The position numbers were made by a program, and so were the translations under genes. This document shows positions 8,330 through 16,767 of a DNA stretch of 64,000 bases, one piece after another (the stretch's first letter is position 1; each line of letters begins with the position of its first letter). Under the pieces are notes generated by a model. That model was not told where the DNA came from and made no database searches. It was given only the letters and a program-made list of their open reading frames with translations. The stretch is from Candidatus Peregrinibacteria bacterium (lineage in GTDB: Bacteria > Patescibacteriota > Gracilibacteria > UBA1369), in NCBI GenBank assembly GCA_003153355.1, contig PLYH01000005.1, forward strand, positions 125,332 through 189,331, read 5' to 3'.

Positions 8330-8605
8330 ATGATTGACCCATTCAAGGAAAAAACTTTGGCACGTCTCAAAAAAGCAAAAGGGCAAGTGGAAGGAATCGT
8401 CAAAATGGTGGAAGAAGAGAAGTATTGTGTCGATATCATTACGCAGGTTTTGGCACTAGAAGGAAGCCTTAAGGCTGTTTCGCATCTTATTCTGGAAAGC
8501 CATATGAATACTTGCGGAACAAAACACTTAGCTTCCAACGATCCTCAAAAAAAGGAAAAGTTTATTCGAGAAATTTTGAAAATTGTTGAATTTACCAACC
8601 GTTAA
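8330..8605 (+). CDS. csoR: CsoR-family copper-sensing repressor
   Basis: 91 residues, all-helical, of the CsoR/RcnR family (DUF156). Opening RLKKAKGQVEGIVKMVEEEKYCVDI is diagnostic. The metal-site residues Cys33, His58 and Cys62 have the spacing of the Cu(I) set (Cys36-His61-Cys65 in Mycobacterium tuberculosis CsoR), so copper is the likely effector rather than Ni/Co. It should bind the inverted repeat at 8293-8313 and be released by Cu(I). The copper ATPase gene begins 10 bases after its stop, consistent with one operon. Confidence 0.92.
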   Translation: MIDPFKEKTLARLKKAKGQVEGIVKMVEEEKYCVDIITQVLALEGSLKAVSHLILESHMNTCGTKHLASNDPQKKEKFIREILKIVEFTNR

Positions 8606-8614
8606 TTTGTTGTT

Positions 8615-10753
8615 ATGAATATTTCCGAACAAATCTATTCCTGCCCGATGCATCCTAACGTTCAGCAGGATAAACCGGGGATGTGCCCCGAATGTGGTAT
8701 GAATTTGTTGCCGGTGAAGAGAAAAAAAGCTGCACCTATGGATCATTCAATGTCCGGTCATGATATGCACGAGATGAAAGAAGGTCTTAATAAACATGAG
8801 GGTCATAACGTCAACATGTTTGCAAAGAAATTTTGGGTCAGCCTTTTTTTGACTTTGCCTGTGGTTCTTTATTCGGACTTGCCGCATGACCTTATCAAAT
8901 GGAGTGCACCTGTTTTCCCCGGATCACAGTATTTGGGATTCGTTTTGGGATCGTTCGTGTTTTTTTATGGAGGATGGGTGTTTTTGGTAGGTGCTTGGCG
9001 TGAACTTCGGGCAAAACTTCCGGGTATGATGACGCTTATTGCCGTTGCTATAAACGCAGCGTACTGGTTTAGCGTGTATGCGACATTCTTCGACCCGGGA
9101 CACACGCTTTACTGGGAACTCACGAGTCTTATCACCATTATGCTCCTGGGCCATTGGATGGAAATGAGAGCAGTCCAAGGGGCTCAGGGAGCTTTGAAAG
9201 AGCTTTCCAAACTTTTGCCAGATCAAGCGGAGGTTGTTATCGGAGATAAGACGAAAATTGTTGCATTGGAAGAACTCAAAGTTGGAGATATTGTTTTGGT
9301 TCGACCCGGAGGAAAAATCCCTGCTGATGGAAATGTTACCGAAGGGAAATCCGATGTGAATGAATCGATGGTCACAGGTGAATCAAAGCCTGTTGGAAAA
9401 AATGTTGGGAATGAGGTCATTGCTGGAACTATCAATTCAGACGGAATGCTCAAGATTAAAGTCGCCAAAATCGGGGAAAATACTTTTCTTGCGGGTGTAA
9501 AAAGGCTTATTGCTGAAGCACAGGCCTCAAAATCGCGACTACAAATGCTTTCGGACCGCGCGGCATTTTATCTCACTATTATTGCTATAACGGCGGGTGC
9601 TGTAACGTTTGGTACATGGATGTATTTGGGAGCAGGTTTAGTATTTTCGATTGAAAGATTGGTTGCCGTGCTCGTGATTGCTTGTCCGCACGCTTTAGGA
9701 TTAGCTGTGCCGCTTGTGGCGTCGATTTCAACGACTATGGCTGCCAGGAACGGCCTTCTTATTAAACAGCGCCTGGCCTTGGAAGCAGCCCGTGAAGTTG
9801 ATGTGGTTTTATTTGATAAAACCGGAACGTTAACAAAGGGCGAATACGGCGTTGAAAAAATCTGGTCTGTTCAGGCAAAAGATGAGCAGGAGGTTTTACA
9901 GCTTGCAGCATCGGTTGATGCTCATTCCGAACATTTTATAGCCCGCGCCATTGTGGAAGAAGCGAAGCTGAAAAAGTTGGCCCTGACGGATGTGAAAGAT
10001 TTTGGACGTATTCCGGGGAAAGGTGTTAAAGCCCTTTTAGACGGGAAAGAGATCGCTATCGGAAGTTTAAGTTTGGTTGAAGAGTATAAAGCTATCCTTC
10101 CCGAAAATATTAAAAATGAAATTGATGTTGAAAGTAAAAAAGGGAAAACTGTGATTTTTGTTCTCGAAGGAAAAAATATTGCCGGAGCTTTAGCTTTAGG
10201 AGATGTGATCCGCGAAGAGTCACGTGAAGCGATTAAGGCTTTGAAGGCCCAAGGAGTAAAAGTTGCGATGATTACGGGTGACAGCGACGAAGTGGCAAAG
10301 TGGGTTGCTTTGGACCTTGATATCGATGAATATTTTGCAAAAGTACTTCCTGATCAAAAGGCGGCAAAGGTAAAATTGCTTCAATCAAAGGGGCAGAAAG
10401 TTGCCATGGTTGGTGATGGAATCAATGATGCGCCTGCTCTCACCCAGGCTGACCTTGGTATTGCCATTGGAGCCGGGACAAACGTTGCGATTGAATCTGC
10501 GGGTATTATCCTGGTAAAAAATGACCCGAGAGATATTGTGAAGATCATCAGGCTTTCTAAACTCACATACACCAAGATGATTCAAAACCTCTTCTGGGCT
10601 ACTGGATATAATGCGATTGCATTGCCTTTGGGAGCTGGTGTGTTTGCTTCTTATGGGATTTTGATGCAGCCAGCGTTTGCAGCTATTTTTATGTCATTGA
10701 GCACCGTGATTGTTTCCATTAACGCGGTTCTTCTCAAGAATAAAAAATTATAA
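8615..10753 (+). CDS. copB: P1B-type copper-transporting ATPase (CopB-like)
   Basis: 712 residues. The N-terminus has a heavy-metal-binding motif ([11 protein letters not shown] then MCPECGM) and a His/Met-rich stretch, followed by membrane helices. Family motifs present: TGES in the actuator domain, CPH in the sixth helix (ACPHALG), DKTGTLT with the phosphorylated Asp, MITGDS and [11 protein letters not shown]-terminal Tyr-Asn and MSLST signatures fit the P1B-3 (CPH) subgroup, which exports Cu. The nucleotide-domain dipeptide His-Pro reads SEHF instead of SEHP, an unusual change. It follows csoR by 10 bases and precedes Met-rich and His-rich membrane proteins. Confidence 0.93.
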   Translation: MNISEQIYSCPMHPNVQQDKPGMCPECGMNLLPVKRKKAAPMDHSMSGHDMHEMKEGLNKHEGHNVNMFAKKFWVSLFLTLPVVLYSDLPHDLIKWSAPVFPGSQYLGFVLGSFVFFYGGWVFLVGAWRELRAKLPGMMTLIAVAINAAYWFSVYATFFDPGHTLYWELTSLITIMLLGHWMEMRAVQGAQGALKELSKLLPDQAEVVIGDKTKIVALEELKVGDIVLVRPGGKIPADGNVTEGKSDVNESMVTGESKPVGKNVGNEVIAGTINSDGMLKIKVAKIGENTFLAGVKRLIAEAQASKSRLQMLSDRAAFYLTIIAITAGAVTFGTWMYLGAGLVFSIERLVAVLVIACPHALGLAVPLVASISTTMAARNGLLIKQRLALEAAREVDVVLFDKTGTLTKGEYGVEKIWSVQAKDEQEVLQLAASVDAHSEHFIARAIVEEAKLKKLALTDVKDFGRIPGKGVKALLDGKEIAIGSLSLVEEYKAILPENIKNEIDVESKKGKTVIFVLEGKNIAGALALGDVIREESREAIKALKAQGVKVAMITGDSDEVAKWVALDLDIDEYFAKVLPDQKAAKVKLLQSKGQKVAMVGDGINDAPALTQADLGIAIGAGTNVAIESAGIILVKNDPRDIVKIIRLSKLTYTKMIQNLFWATGYNAIALPLGAGVFASYGILMQPAFAAIFMSLSTVIVSINAVLLKNKKL

Positions 10754-10778
10754 TAATTTTATTTCTTAATTTTTATGT

Positions 10779-11420
10779 ATGAAAAAAACACTCTTCGCAT
10801 CAATTTTTATATTCACACTTGCTCTCCAAACCCCCGTGTTTGCACAAGGGATGATGGGACAACTCAATACTTATAACATGATGGGCTCAAACCAAAATCT
10901 GACGGGAAGCACTCAAAGCACCGACCAGACCGCAGCTGACGAAGCAGCCGGCAAAGACATCTGGAATAAATTGCAGGCAAAACAGGTCGATTGTAAAAGT
11001 CTGACTGACGATAATTATGATGTCCTTGGTGATTATTTCATGGGATTAATGGCTGGCGGGAGCCACGCTTCAATGAATGACAGCATGGTCCGGATGATGG
11101 GTGCCGATGGCGAAAAACAGATGCATGTTGCTATGGGCAAAAGATTAAGCGGTTGCGATACAAATGCCGCTTTTCCCGAACAATACCAACAGTTTTCTTC
11201 CCAAATGCCGATGATGGGAGGATTCAATAATCAAAATTTTCCAATGATGAGGGGCGGTTTTAATTCTCAATACTCTCCATGGAATGGCAACATGATGGGC
11301 GAAAACGGATTCCCTGAAATCGCTGTCGTTTCTTCGATAAGCTTGCTTCTTGTCTGGACTGTTCTTATTCTTTCGATTGCAGCTTTGGTTCGTTATTTAA
11401 AAAGTTCCAAAAGAAAATAA
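10779..11420 (+). CDS. exported Met-rich protein with C-terminal membrane anchor
   Basis: 213 residues. A Sec signal peptide ends near Val-Phe-Ala-Gln. The mature part is rich in Met, Asn, Gln and Gly, with recurring Met-Met-Gly pairs (GMMGQL, NMMGS, MMGAD, PMMGGF, NMMGE) and two Cys. A single transmembrane helix near the C-terminus is followed by Lys/Arg. Clustered Met residues on exported proteins often bind Cu(I), and it sits 25 bases after the copper ATPase, so a copper-buffering or delivery role outside the membrane is likely but unproven. I do not recognise a named family. Confidence 0.7.
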   Translation: MKKTLFASIFIFTLALQTPVFAQGMMGQLNTYNMMGSNQNLTGSTQSTDQTAADEAAGKDIWNKLQAKQVDCKSLTDDNYDVLGDYFMGLMAGGSHASMNDSMVRMMGADGEKQMHVAMGKRLSGCDTNAAFPEQYQQFSSQMPMMGGFNNQNFPMMRGGFNSQYSPWNGNMMGENGFPEIAVVSSISLLLVWTVLILSIAALVRYLKSSKRK

Positions 11421-11447
11421 GCGCTGTAATCATTTTCCACCTTTCCC

Positions 11448-11999
11448 ATGAAAAAGCCTCCAGTCACCGCCATTGTCATCCTCGCGATTTTCGGAATTTT
11501 CACCGGCTTTATCGTTTATCTTTCATATAATCCCCCGCCAGGACCTTACGACAAAATGTCGAGCCGGGATTTAGCGCAGGTGTGCATGGCAAGTGAAGGA
11601 ACTGTTTTACACATTCATTCGCATCTTACGATCATCGCCAACAAGCAGACGCTCACTGTCCCCGCGGAAATAGGCATTGATGCTCAAAACAACTGCATTC
11701 ATCCTTTACATACCCATGACGACAGCGGAATCATTCACATTGAATCGCCGGTTCAAAAAGATTTCATTCTCGGCGATTTCTTCGAAGTATGGGGTATGAC
11801 GTTCAATCAGAATCAAATTCTGGACAATAAAACCGATGCTAATCATGGCCTCAAAATCTCCGTGAACGGCAAAGAGTCCGGTGATTTTGAAAATACCGTT
11901 TTGAAAGATCATGCAGACATCGTCATCGATTATTACAATCTCAAAGACGGGCCTGATCCATTGCCAAAACCTTTTGACTGGAGCACGGCGCAGGTTTAG
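11448..11999 (+). CDS. membrane-anchored His-rich conserved hypothetical protein
   Basis: 183 residues with one N-terminal transmembrane helix. The outside domain carries clustered histidines (LHIHSHLTI and HPLHTHDDSGIIHIE) plus a conserved-looking FFEVWGMTFNQNQIL block. Similar proteins occur across CPR and archaeal genomes without assigned function. The His pattern suggests a metal site. Its place between the copper ATPase/Met-rich pair and a CDF efflux gene, all on one strand with 25-30 base gaps, points to metal handling at the cell surface. Confidence 0.68.
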   Translation: MKKPPVTAIVILAIFGIFTGFIVYLSYNPPPGPYDKMSSRDLAQVCMASEGTVLHIHSHLTIIANKQTLTVPAEIGIDAQNNCIHPLHTHDDSGIIHIESPVQKDFILGDFFEVWGMTFNQNQILDNKTDANHGLKISVNGKESGDFENTVLKDHADIVIDYYNLKDGPDPLPKPFDWSTAQV

Positions 12000-12028
12000 T
12001 ACTATAAGCAGTTCACACCAATTAAAAT

Positions 12029-12976
12029 ATGAAAGATACTGACCACAATCATGGACACACCCATGGAACCATCGATGCCTCACTTTTCACGTCTCAAAAA
12101 GGGCTTCAGGCTGTTATGTCTTCTTCACTTGTTCTTTTTTTAGGTTCTCTCTTCCAGCTTATTGTCGTATTACTTTCCGGAAGCGTTTCTCTTCTTTCCG
12201 ATACCATTCATAATTTTGGCGATGCTGCGACGGCTATTCCATTGAGCATTGCTTTCCTGATGGGCAGAAAAAAGCCGACGAAACGTTTTACCTATGGTTA
12301 CGGAAAAGTGGAAGATCTTGCAGGTGTCAGTATTCTTTTTTTTATGCTGGCCAGCGCTTTTTATGCCGCCTATGTTTCAATCCAGCGTTTATTTCATCCG
12401 TATACCGTAACGCACTTATGGATTGTAGGAGTGGCTTCAATCATGGGCTTCGCAATTAATGAAGGCGCAGCTGTTTTTCGCATAAAAGTGGGAAAACAAA
12501 TTCATAGCGAGGCTCTCATCACAGATGGCAAACACGCACGCACGGATGGATTCACAAGTCTGGCTGTTCTTATCGGGGCACTGGGTTCTTATTTTGGTTT
12601 TCCGATCGTTGATCCTATTGTCGGATTATTCATATCAGCTCTCATTCTTCACACGGTATGGGAATCGGGGAAAGAAGTTTTTACCAGAATGCTGGATGGC
12701 GTTGATCCTTCGATTGTTGAACAGGTGAAAGACGCAGCACGGGCAGTTCATGAAGTAAAATCCGTAACGGAAACTCGAGTCCGGTGGCTTGGACATACTT
12801 TGCATGCAGAAATAAATATTGCCATTGATCCGAAGCTATCAATCGAAGAAGGTCATAATATTGCTCAAAAGGTTCATCATGAATTGGAGGATCATTTACC
12901 TCATTTATCTCATATCGTCATTCACGTTGACCCTATTGGTGCTTCAGGAGAAAAACACCATCACGAGCATTCTTAA
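12029..12976 (+). CDS. cation diffusion facilitator (CDF) efflux protein
   Basis: 315 residues with a His-rich N-terminus (DHNHGHTHGT) and six hydrophobic helices. Helix 2 contains SDTIHNFGD (the HxxxD metal site) and a later helix contains KHARTDGFTS, matching the second metal-site helix of CDF transporters. The C-terminal cytoplasmic domain has the alpha-beta pattern of the CDF dimerisation module and ends in HHHEHS. CDF proteins export Zn, Co, Cd or similar divalent ions by proton exchange; the metal here is undetermined. It is the last gene of the copper/cation block, followed by a hairpin terminator. Confidence 0.93.
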   Translation: MKDTDHNHGHTHGTIDASLFTSQKGLQAVMSSSLVLFLGSLFQLIVVLLSGSVSLLSDTIHNFGDAATAIPLSIAFLMGRKKPTKRFTYGYGKVEDLAGVSILFFMLASAFYAAYVSIQRLFHPYTVTHLWIVGVASIMGFAINEGAAVFRIKVGKQIHSEALITDGKHARTDGFTSLAVLIGALGSYFGFPIVDPIVGLFISALILHTVWESGKEVFTRMLDGVDPSIVEQVKDAARAVHEVKSVTETRVRWLGHTLHAEINIAIDPKLSIEEGHNIAQKVHHELEDHLPHLSHIVIHVDPIGASGEKHHHEHS

Positions 12977-13014
12977 TTCCTGCAAAAGAACTCACGACCC
13001 TGCCACGACTTTAA

Positions 13015-13031
13015 TTTGAACATCGCGCCAT
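13015..13031 (+). repeat. dispersed repeat core, right edge of the metal block
   Basis: TTTGAACATCGCGCCAT, identical to 8207-8223 and one mismatch from 7511-7527. It overlaps the hairpin terminator that follows the CDF gene. Confidence 0.85.
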
Positions 13032-13050
13032 TTGGATCCAATGGCTTTTT
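13027..13050 (+). terminator. terminator of the CDF/metal operon
   Basis: GCCATTTGGATCCAATGGC folds into a six-bp stem (GCCATT/AATGGC) and is followed by five T. It lies between convergent genes and shares its 5' bases with the 13015 repeat core. Confidence 0.7.
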
Positions 13051-13059
13051 GGATTCTGC

Positions 13060-13383
13060 TTATGCAGCATCTCGATCTATTTTTTCATCACTCATTGGTT
13101 CAGCCAGGGCGTTATCGTTTTTTGGTTTTGCCTCCATGGATCTGATGAGCCGTTTTGTTCTTTGCAAGTCTTCACGTATTTCCGTGATTTCGTGGTGCTT
13201 GAGGTCACTGATGTTGTCGAGCAAAGTCATGCAGCGGTTGTGGATGTCGGTAAGTTTATCCGCCAAGGGACCGATTTTGTATTCAAGCATGTCCCGAAGT
13301 TTGTGGTCAATAGCTGACTCCACGGCTTCTTCTGCAGCTTCTTTGGCTACTCTTTTGATCTGGGAGAGAGATTCAGAGTCCAT
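13060..13383 (-). CDS. hypothetical coiled-coil protein
   Basis: 107 residues, highly charged, with heptad-like spacing of Leu, Ile and Val over most of its length (KRVAKEAAEEAVESAIDHKL and onward), so a long helix or coiled coil is likely. No signal peptide or membrane segment. The C-terminal 20 residues look disordered. I do not recognise a family. It is convergent with the CDF operon. The antisense frame is also open but has the composition expected of a shadow. Confidence 0.65.
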   Translation of the reverse strand: MDSESLSQIKRVAKEAAEEAVESAIDHKLRDMLEYKIGPLADKLTDIHNRCMTLLDNISDLKHHEITEIREDLQRTKRLIRSMEAKPKNDNALAEPMSDEKIDRDAA

Positions 13384-13486
13384 ACAGTTTGGTGGTTAAT
13401 CGTTCGGTCATCTCATAATTCTACGCCATTTCCCGGCGAAATTCCAGCTCTACTTGGGGAGCCAATGATGAATTTGGTCTAACTTA

Positions 13487-13888
13487 CTATTTCGTATCTA
13501 GCGGAGATTGCGCATCTTTCGGTGGTTCAACCTGTGCAGATGGTTCGTTTGGCGTTGATGCTCTCGGAGCAGGTGGAGTCGGTCGCGCCGGCCGCGGGAT
13601 ATGCGACATAATCGTTTCCATGGCAATATTATTTATTCTACCTCCAACCTTATTTTCAACGTAACCGATGGCTCTTCTTTTCATGGAGCTGATCGTCACA
13701 TTAATTCCAATGAGGAAGAATAACGCCCCGACGATCCCAAGGATGACGGTTGTTTCCCAAACATTCGTGTTCGAGCTTATTTGTGCATTTTGGCTGTTGG
13801 CGATTGTCGATGAAACTTGGGTAAATGAAAAATATGCCCCAACGAGTAATACAGCCCCGATCAATGCCATAATAATGCCGATTTTCAT
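13487..13888 (-). CDS. hypothetical two-helix membrane protein with Pro-rich tail
   Basis: 133 residues: a hydrophobic helix at the N-terminus, a short polar Ser/Asn loop, a second helix (VILGIVGALFFLIGINVTI), a basic stretch (KRR), then a Pro/Ala/Ser-rich C-terminal tail of ~40 residues. The topology suggests both ends in the cytoplasm. Family unknown. It is 18 bases downstream of the stop of the large SLH protein on the same strand, so it is probably co-transcribed with it. Confidence 0.68.
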   Translation of the reverse strand: MKIGIIMALIGAVLLVGAYFSFTQVSSTIANSQNAQISSNTNVWETTVILGIVGALFFLIGINVTISSMKRRAIGYVENKVGGRINNIAMETIMSHIPRPARPTPPAPRASTPNEPSAQVEPPKDAQSPLDTK

Positions 13889-13906
13889 AAAATTGATGTT
13901 AGGAGA

Positions 13907-16486
13907 CTAGTTGAAGATTGCGGTTATATTCAGAAGCGGATGGAGCGGATCTTTACCGATGTTCAACGTGCATGTTGGCGAAGTCGCAGAATTTGGAGCG
14001 ACGGTGCAAGGCCCGGGTGCCCAATGGAACGTCGATGGTAAAGTGACAGGCAAGCCCGAGCTGTGGTTGGCTGCCGATGCGGTTAAAGTAATTGGCGTCG
14101 GGTAAGAGGTATAAAAGTAGGTGCAAGTTATCGAGCCGCCGCTGCTGGTGGCAACGCACGTTGACGGAGAACTCGGCGCTTGATTAAGGATTGAAGGCGG
14201 GTGAGGCAAAGCCGTCGGCAAAGAGACTGTCACCTTGTCATCATTTACGCTGGCGTTCCTTTGAACAGCTAAATAAAGACCGCAATCCGTCCTCGCAATA
14301 TTCGGCGGGACGTAAAGATCGCAAGGCGCCAGAACAGCAGGTTTCTCACATTGTTCTGTCGCTGGATTATAAACGAAGGTATCAAGACATTTGTAGACCG
14401 CTTGAATCTCTCTTGATTTCGCTGCTCCACTCCAGTTCATTGAACAGTCCAGACTTGGTGTAGTGGAAGAAGCGAAAGAAGTATATATACAGCCATTTGA
14501 TATTGCGAATGCATTGGAATTAACGAATGGCTGGATGTCTGTCCATTGATAAAAAATGGCATTTGGTATTACGGTGGCCGGAATCGCCGTCAATTTTATA
14601 TGCGTGGTGGACGAAAGACTGGATGCGGAACATTGAGTCGTTGCAGGAAATGCGACTCCGGGTGATGTCGGACATCTTATAATTCCGTTGGCAATACTTG
14701 TCGTAGGATCAACGGAAATGACGGTGTTTGCCGGTGCAATCAGCGGCGCATATACGCCGGGTGCCGTTTGTACGACTATCTGAACTCTCAAATTAGAAGT
14801 CGCTGAAGCAGGTGCCGGCGGCTGATGCGAGAGGGCTGAGAGAAATTTTTGTGTTGCCAATACAGCCATTTTTGACATTTCTCCACGTGTGACATTATCG
14901 TTTGGCGCAAAAGTTGTTGATGTCTTGCCGCTGACAATTCCGTTGGCAAAGGCAAAGTTTACATAATTTGCATACCAGGCCGATTGATCAACATCCGTGA
15001 AAGCAACATTTCCCCAATGGTCAAAAATATCGGATTGAGTGTTGTATGCATTTGCGGCTGCCGTCAAAAGAATTTTTAAAGCTTCGCCGCGGGTTATATT
15101 GCTGTTTGCCCTGAATGTTCCATCGGCATATCCGCCAACTATGCCTGCTTTTTGTGCAGCAGCAACATAGGAAGCAAACCAGTCGCCGGCATGTACATCC
15201 TTGAAGGTCGGCGTCGCGCCAGCAGTCACTTGGTATCCAAATGTCAGCAATGCAATTTTAACCATTTCGGCGCGAGTCAGGTTTTGATCCGGAGCAAATG
15301 TCGTTGATGTTTTTCCTGATACGGCCCCCATGCTGTAAAGTTGTTGAATATAGGTTGAGGCCCAGCTGTTTGATGTATCGGAAAATGGCGTTATTCCACC
15401 TCCTGCCGCATTACCGCTCTGAACACAATTTCCTGCGGCATCGCTCACATAGCCGTCCGGCACTGTTGTTTGGACACCGTCGATGTTCATGCACATGTCT
15501 GTTCCGCCCGTACTCATGGAAGTGCAATTTCCGGCAGCATCGCTCATATAGCCATCAGGTACTGTTGTTTGGACACCGTCGATATTCACGCACATGTCTG
15601 TTCCGCCCGTACTCATGGAAGTGCAATTTCCGGCAGCATCGCTCATATAGCCATCAGGTACTGTTGTTTGGACACCGTCGATGTTCACGCACATGTCTGT
15701 TCCGCCGGTTCCCGTTTCCGGCGCAGGATTAAAAGTGGCAATTGCGCCGGCCCAGGCCCATGTAGGAGTTGTGTATGTCCCGTTGATTGTCGCCTGAACT
15801 CCCTGATTGCCCGGAGCAAGGGTGGGCATTCTATCTTCAAAAACAGTTCTGATACCGGGAGCCATGGGAGTGAGGATTGAGGCTATTTCACTCTCTTCCG
15901 TAAAACTGTTCGTTTCTCCTGAAAAATTCGTATTGCCGCTGGCGGTTGTAATGCCGGCCACCGCCACTTCACCTGCATTATAACCAGGCGTTGTTGTTCC
16001 TGAATCACCAAGCGTTGCAATGTCACCGGGAATTTGAGAATTAGGATAATTAGAATAGCCCGTGGTGTGCAGCGGATTCGATGGATCAACTCCCGAATAT
16101 TCAACCAGGGTTAAAGTAGCCACGTCACCGGAGGCCTGATTTGGCAGGGTCCAAGTAGAAGGACCCGATTGTGAGTTGGCATTCGGGATATAATAAATGG
16201 CGGTCGTAATATTATTCGTGCCCGTGGTGGTGGAGCGCACACCGACGGCTAACTGCCAATCTGGTGTTGGCGGGGCAATCGTTGTCGTTGGTTCTGCCAT
16301 AATACCAACTATTGCCACTAAAAGATCACCTTGTGCGGTTGAATTCCCCCAAGTCGCGGAAACAGTATTCGTACTTCCATCATTGGAACCGGTATTTGTC
16401 TGAACCCGGACAATAGCCGCTTGAGCAACGCCAAGGCTGAAGCCAAAGCTAAAAATAAACGCCAACGGCAAGAGATATTTTTTCAT
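13907..16486 (-). CDS. large secreted S-layer homology protein with tandem repeats
   Basis: 859 residues. Signal peptide ends near Ala-Gln-Ala. Residues ~25-255 look like a beta-rich adhesin-type domain. Residues 261-354 hold three copies of a 33-aa repeat (GGTDMCVNIDGVQTTVPDGY and ~13 more), each with two Cys. Three SLH repeats follow (~365-415, ~425-480, ~495-545), marked by TFKDVHAGDWFASY, GGYADGTFRAN and FTDVDQSAWYANY with TRGE motifs. The C-terminal ~290 residues are Cys- and Ser/Thr-rich without a known fold. SLH repeats anchor it to the wall; its surface ligand is unknown. It heads a minus-strand unit with the 133-aa membrane protein. Confidence 0.85.
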   Translation of the reverse strand: MKKYLLPLAFIFSFGFSLGVAQAAIVRVQTNTGSNDGSTNTVSATWGNSTAQGDLLVAIVGIMAEPTTTIAPPTPDWQLAVGVRSTTTGTNNITTAIYYIPNANSQSGPSTWTLPNQASGDVATLTLVEYSGVDPSNPLHTTGYSNYPNSQIPGDIATLGDSGTTTPGYNAGEVAVAGITTASGNTNFSGETNSFTEESEIASILTPMAPGIRTVFEDRMPTLAPGNQGVQATINGTYTTPTWAWAGAIATFNPAPETGTGGTDMCVNIDGVQTTVPDGYMSDAAGNCTSMSTGGTDMCVNIDGVQTTVPDGYMSDAAGNCTSMSTGGTDMCMNIDGVQTTVPDGYVSDAAGNCVQSGNAAGGGITPFSDTSNSWASTYIQQLYSMGAVSGKTSTTFAPDQNLTRAEMVKIALLTFGYQVTAGATPTFKDVHAGDWFASYVAAAQKAGIVGGYADGTFRANSNITRGEALKILLTAAANAYNTQSDIFDHWGNVAFTDVDQSAWYANYVNFAFANGIVSGKTSTTFAPNDNVTRGEMSKMAVLATQKFLSALSHQPPAPASATSNLRVQIVVQTAPGVYAPLIAPANTVISVDPTTSIANGIIRCPTSPGVAFPATTQCSASSLSSTTHIKLTAIPATVIPNAIFYQWTDIQPFVNSNAFAISNGCIYTSFASSTTPSLDCSMNWSGAAKSREIQAVYKCLDTFVYNPATEQCEKPAVLAPCDLYVPPNIARTDCGLYLAVQRNASVNDDKVTVSLPTALPHPPSILNQAPSSPSTCVATSSGGSITCTYFYTSYPTPITLTASAANHSSGLPVTLPSTFHWAPGPCTVAPNSATSPTCTLNIGKDPLHPLLNITAIFN
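15425..15706 (-). repeat. 99-bp tandem repeat within the SLH protein gene
   Basis: Three head-to-tail units of 99 bp (33 codons); the last unit is shorter and more diverged. The first two are nearly identical in DNA, which suggests recent duplication or homogenisation. Copy number is likely variable between strains. Confidence 0.9.
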
Positions 16487-16619
16487 ATTTTATTTTGAAA
16501 AAGGGTAAGTTTTTTTAATTTATTTAAATAAAAAAATCTTTACTTCCATGAAGTGCCGCCTGTTTCGGAATGCTGCTCGTCATTGTACAATTTCTCAAAC
16601 CTAAACACAAAGTGAAATC

Positions 16620-16645
16620 ACCTCATTCCATGAGGTTTCTTTTGG
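16620..16645 (+). terminator. isolated terminator-like hairpin
   Basis: ACCTCAT and ATGAGGT pair around TCC (16620-16636), followed by TTCTTTT. It lies in the 281-base divergent gap between the SLH gene and ldh, where no plus-strand gene is evident upstream, so it could end an unseen small transcript. The rest of the gap holds AT-rich sequence and the ldh promoter. Confidence 0.4.
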
Positions 16646-16714
16646 CTTTCCGTATAGCTTTTTATTCCTGAATCAGCACCGCCAAACTGGCACTAAAGCC
16701 TTGCTTGGTCCCAT

Positions 16715-16743
16715 TTGATACTTTAAGAAAAATATTGTATAAT
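16715..16743 (+). promoter_or_regulatory. sigma-70-type promoter for ldh
   Basis: TTGATA (16715-16720), 17-base spacer, TATAAT (16738-16743). The ldh ATG is 25 bases further on. Confidence 0.75.
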
Positions 16744-16767
16744 ATAATAAATAAACACACAAAATTT

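Noticed and set aside
13016..13399. Plus-strand open frame opposite the coiled-coil gene
   Set aside because: It begins in the repeat and its composition (Ser/Leu/Arg-rich) is the expected antisense shadow of the Lys/Glu-rich minus-strand protein.
15298..15880. Plus-strand open frames with repeated His-Val-Cys-Ser-Ala-Arg blocks
   Set aside because: They are the antisense of the 99-bp tandem repeat in the SLH gene; the signal peptide and SLH motifs are on the minus strand.
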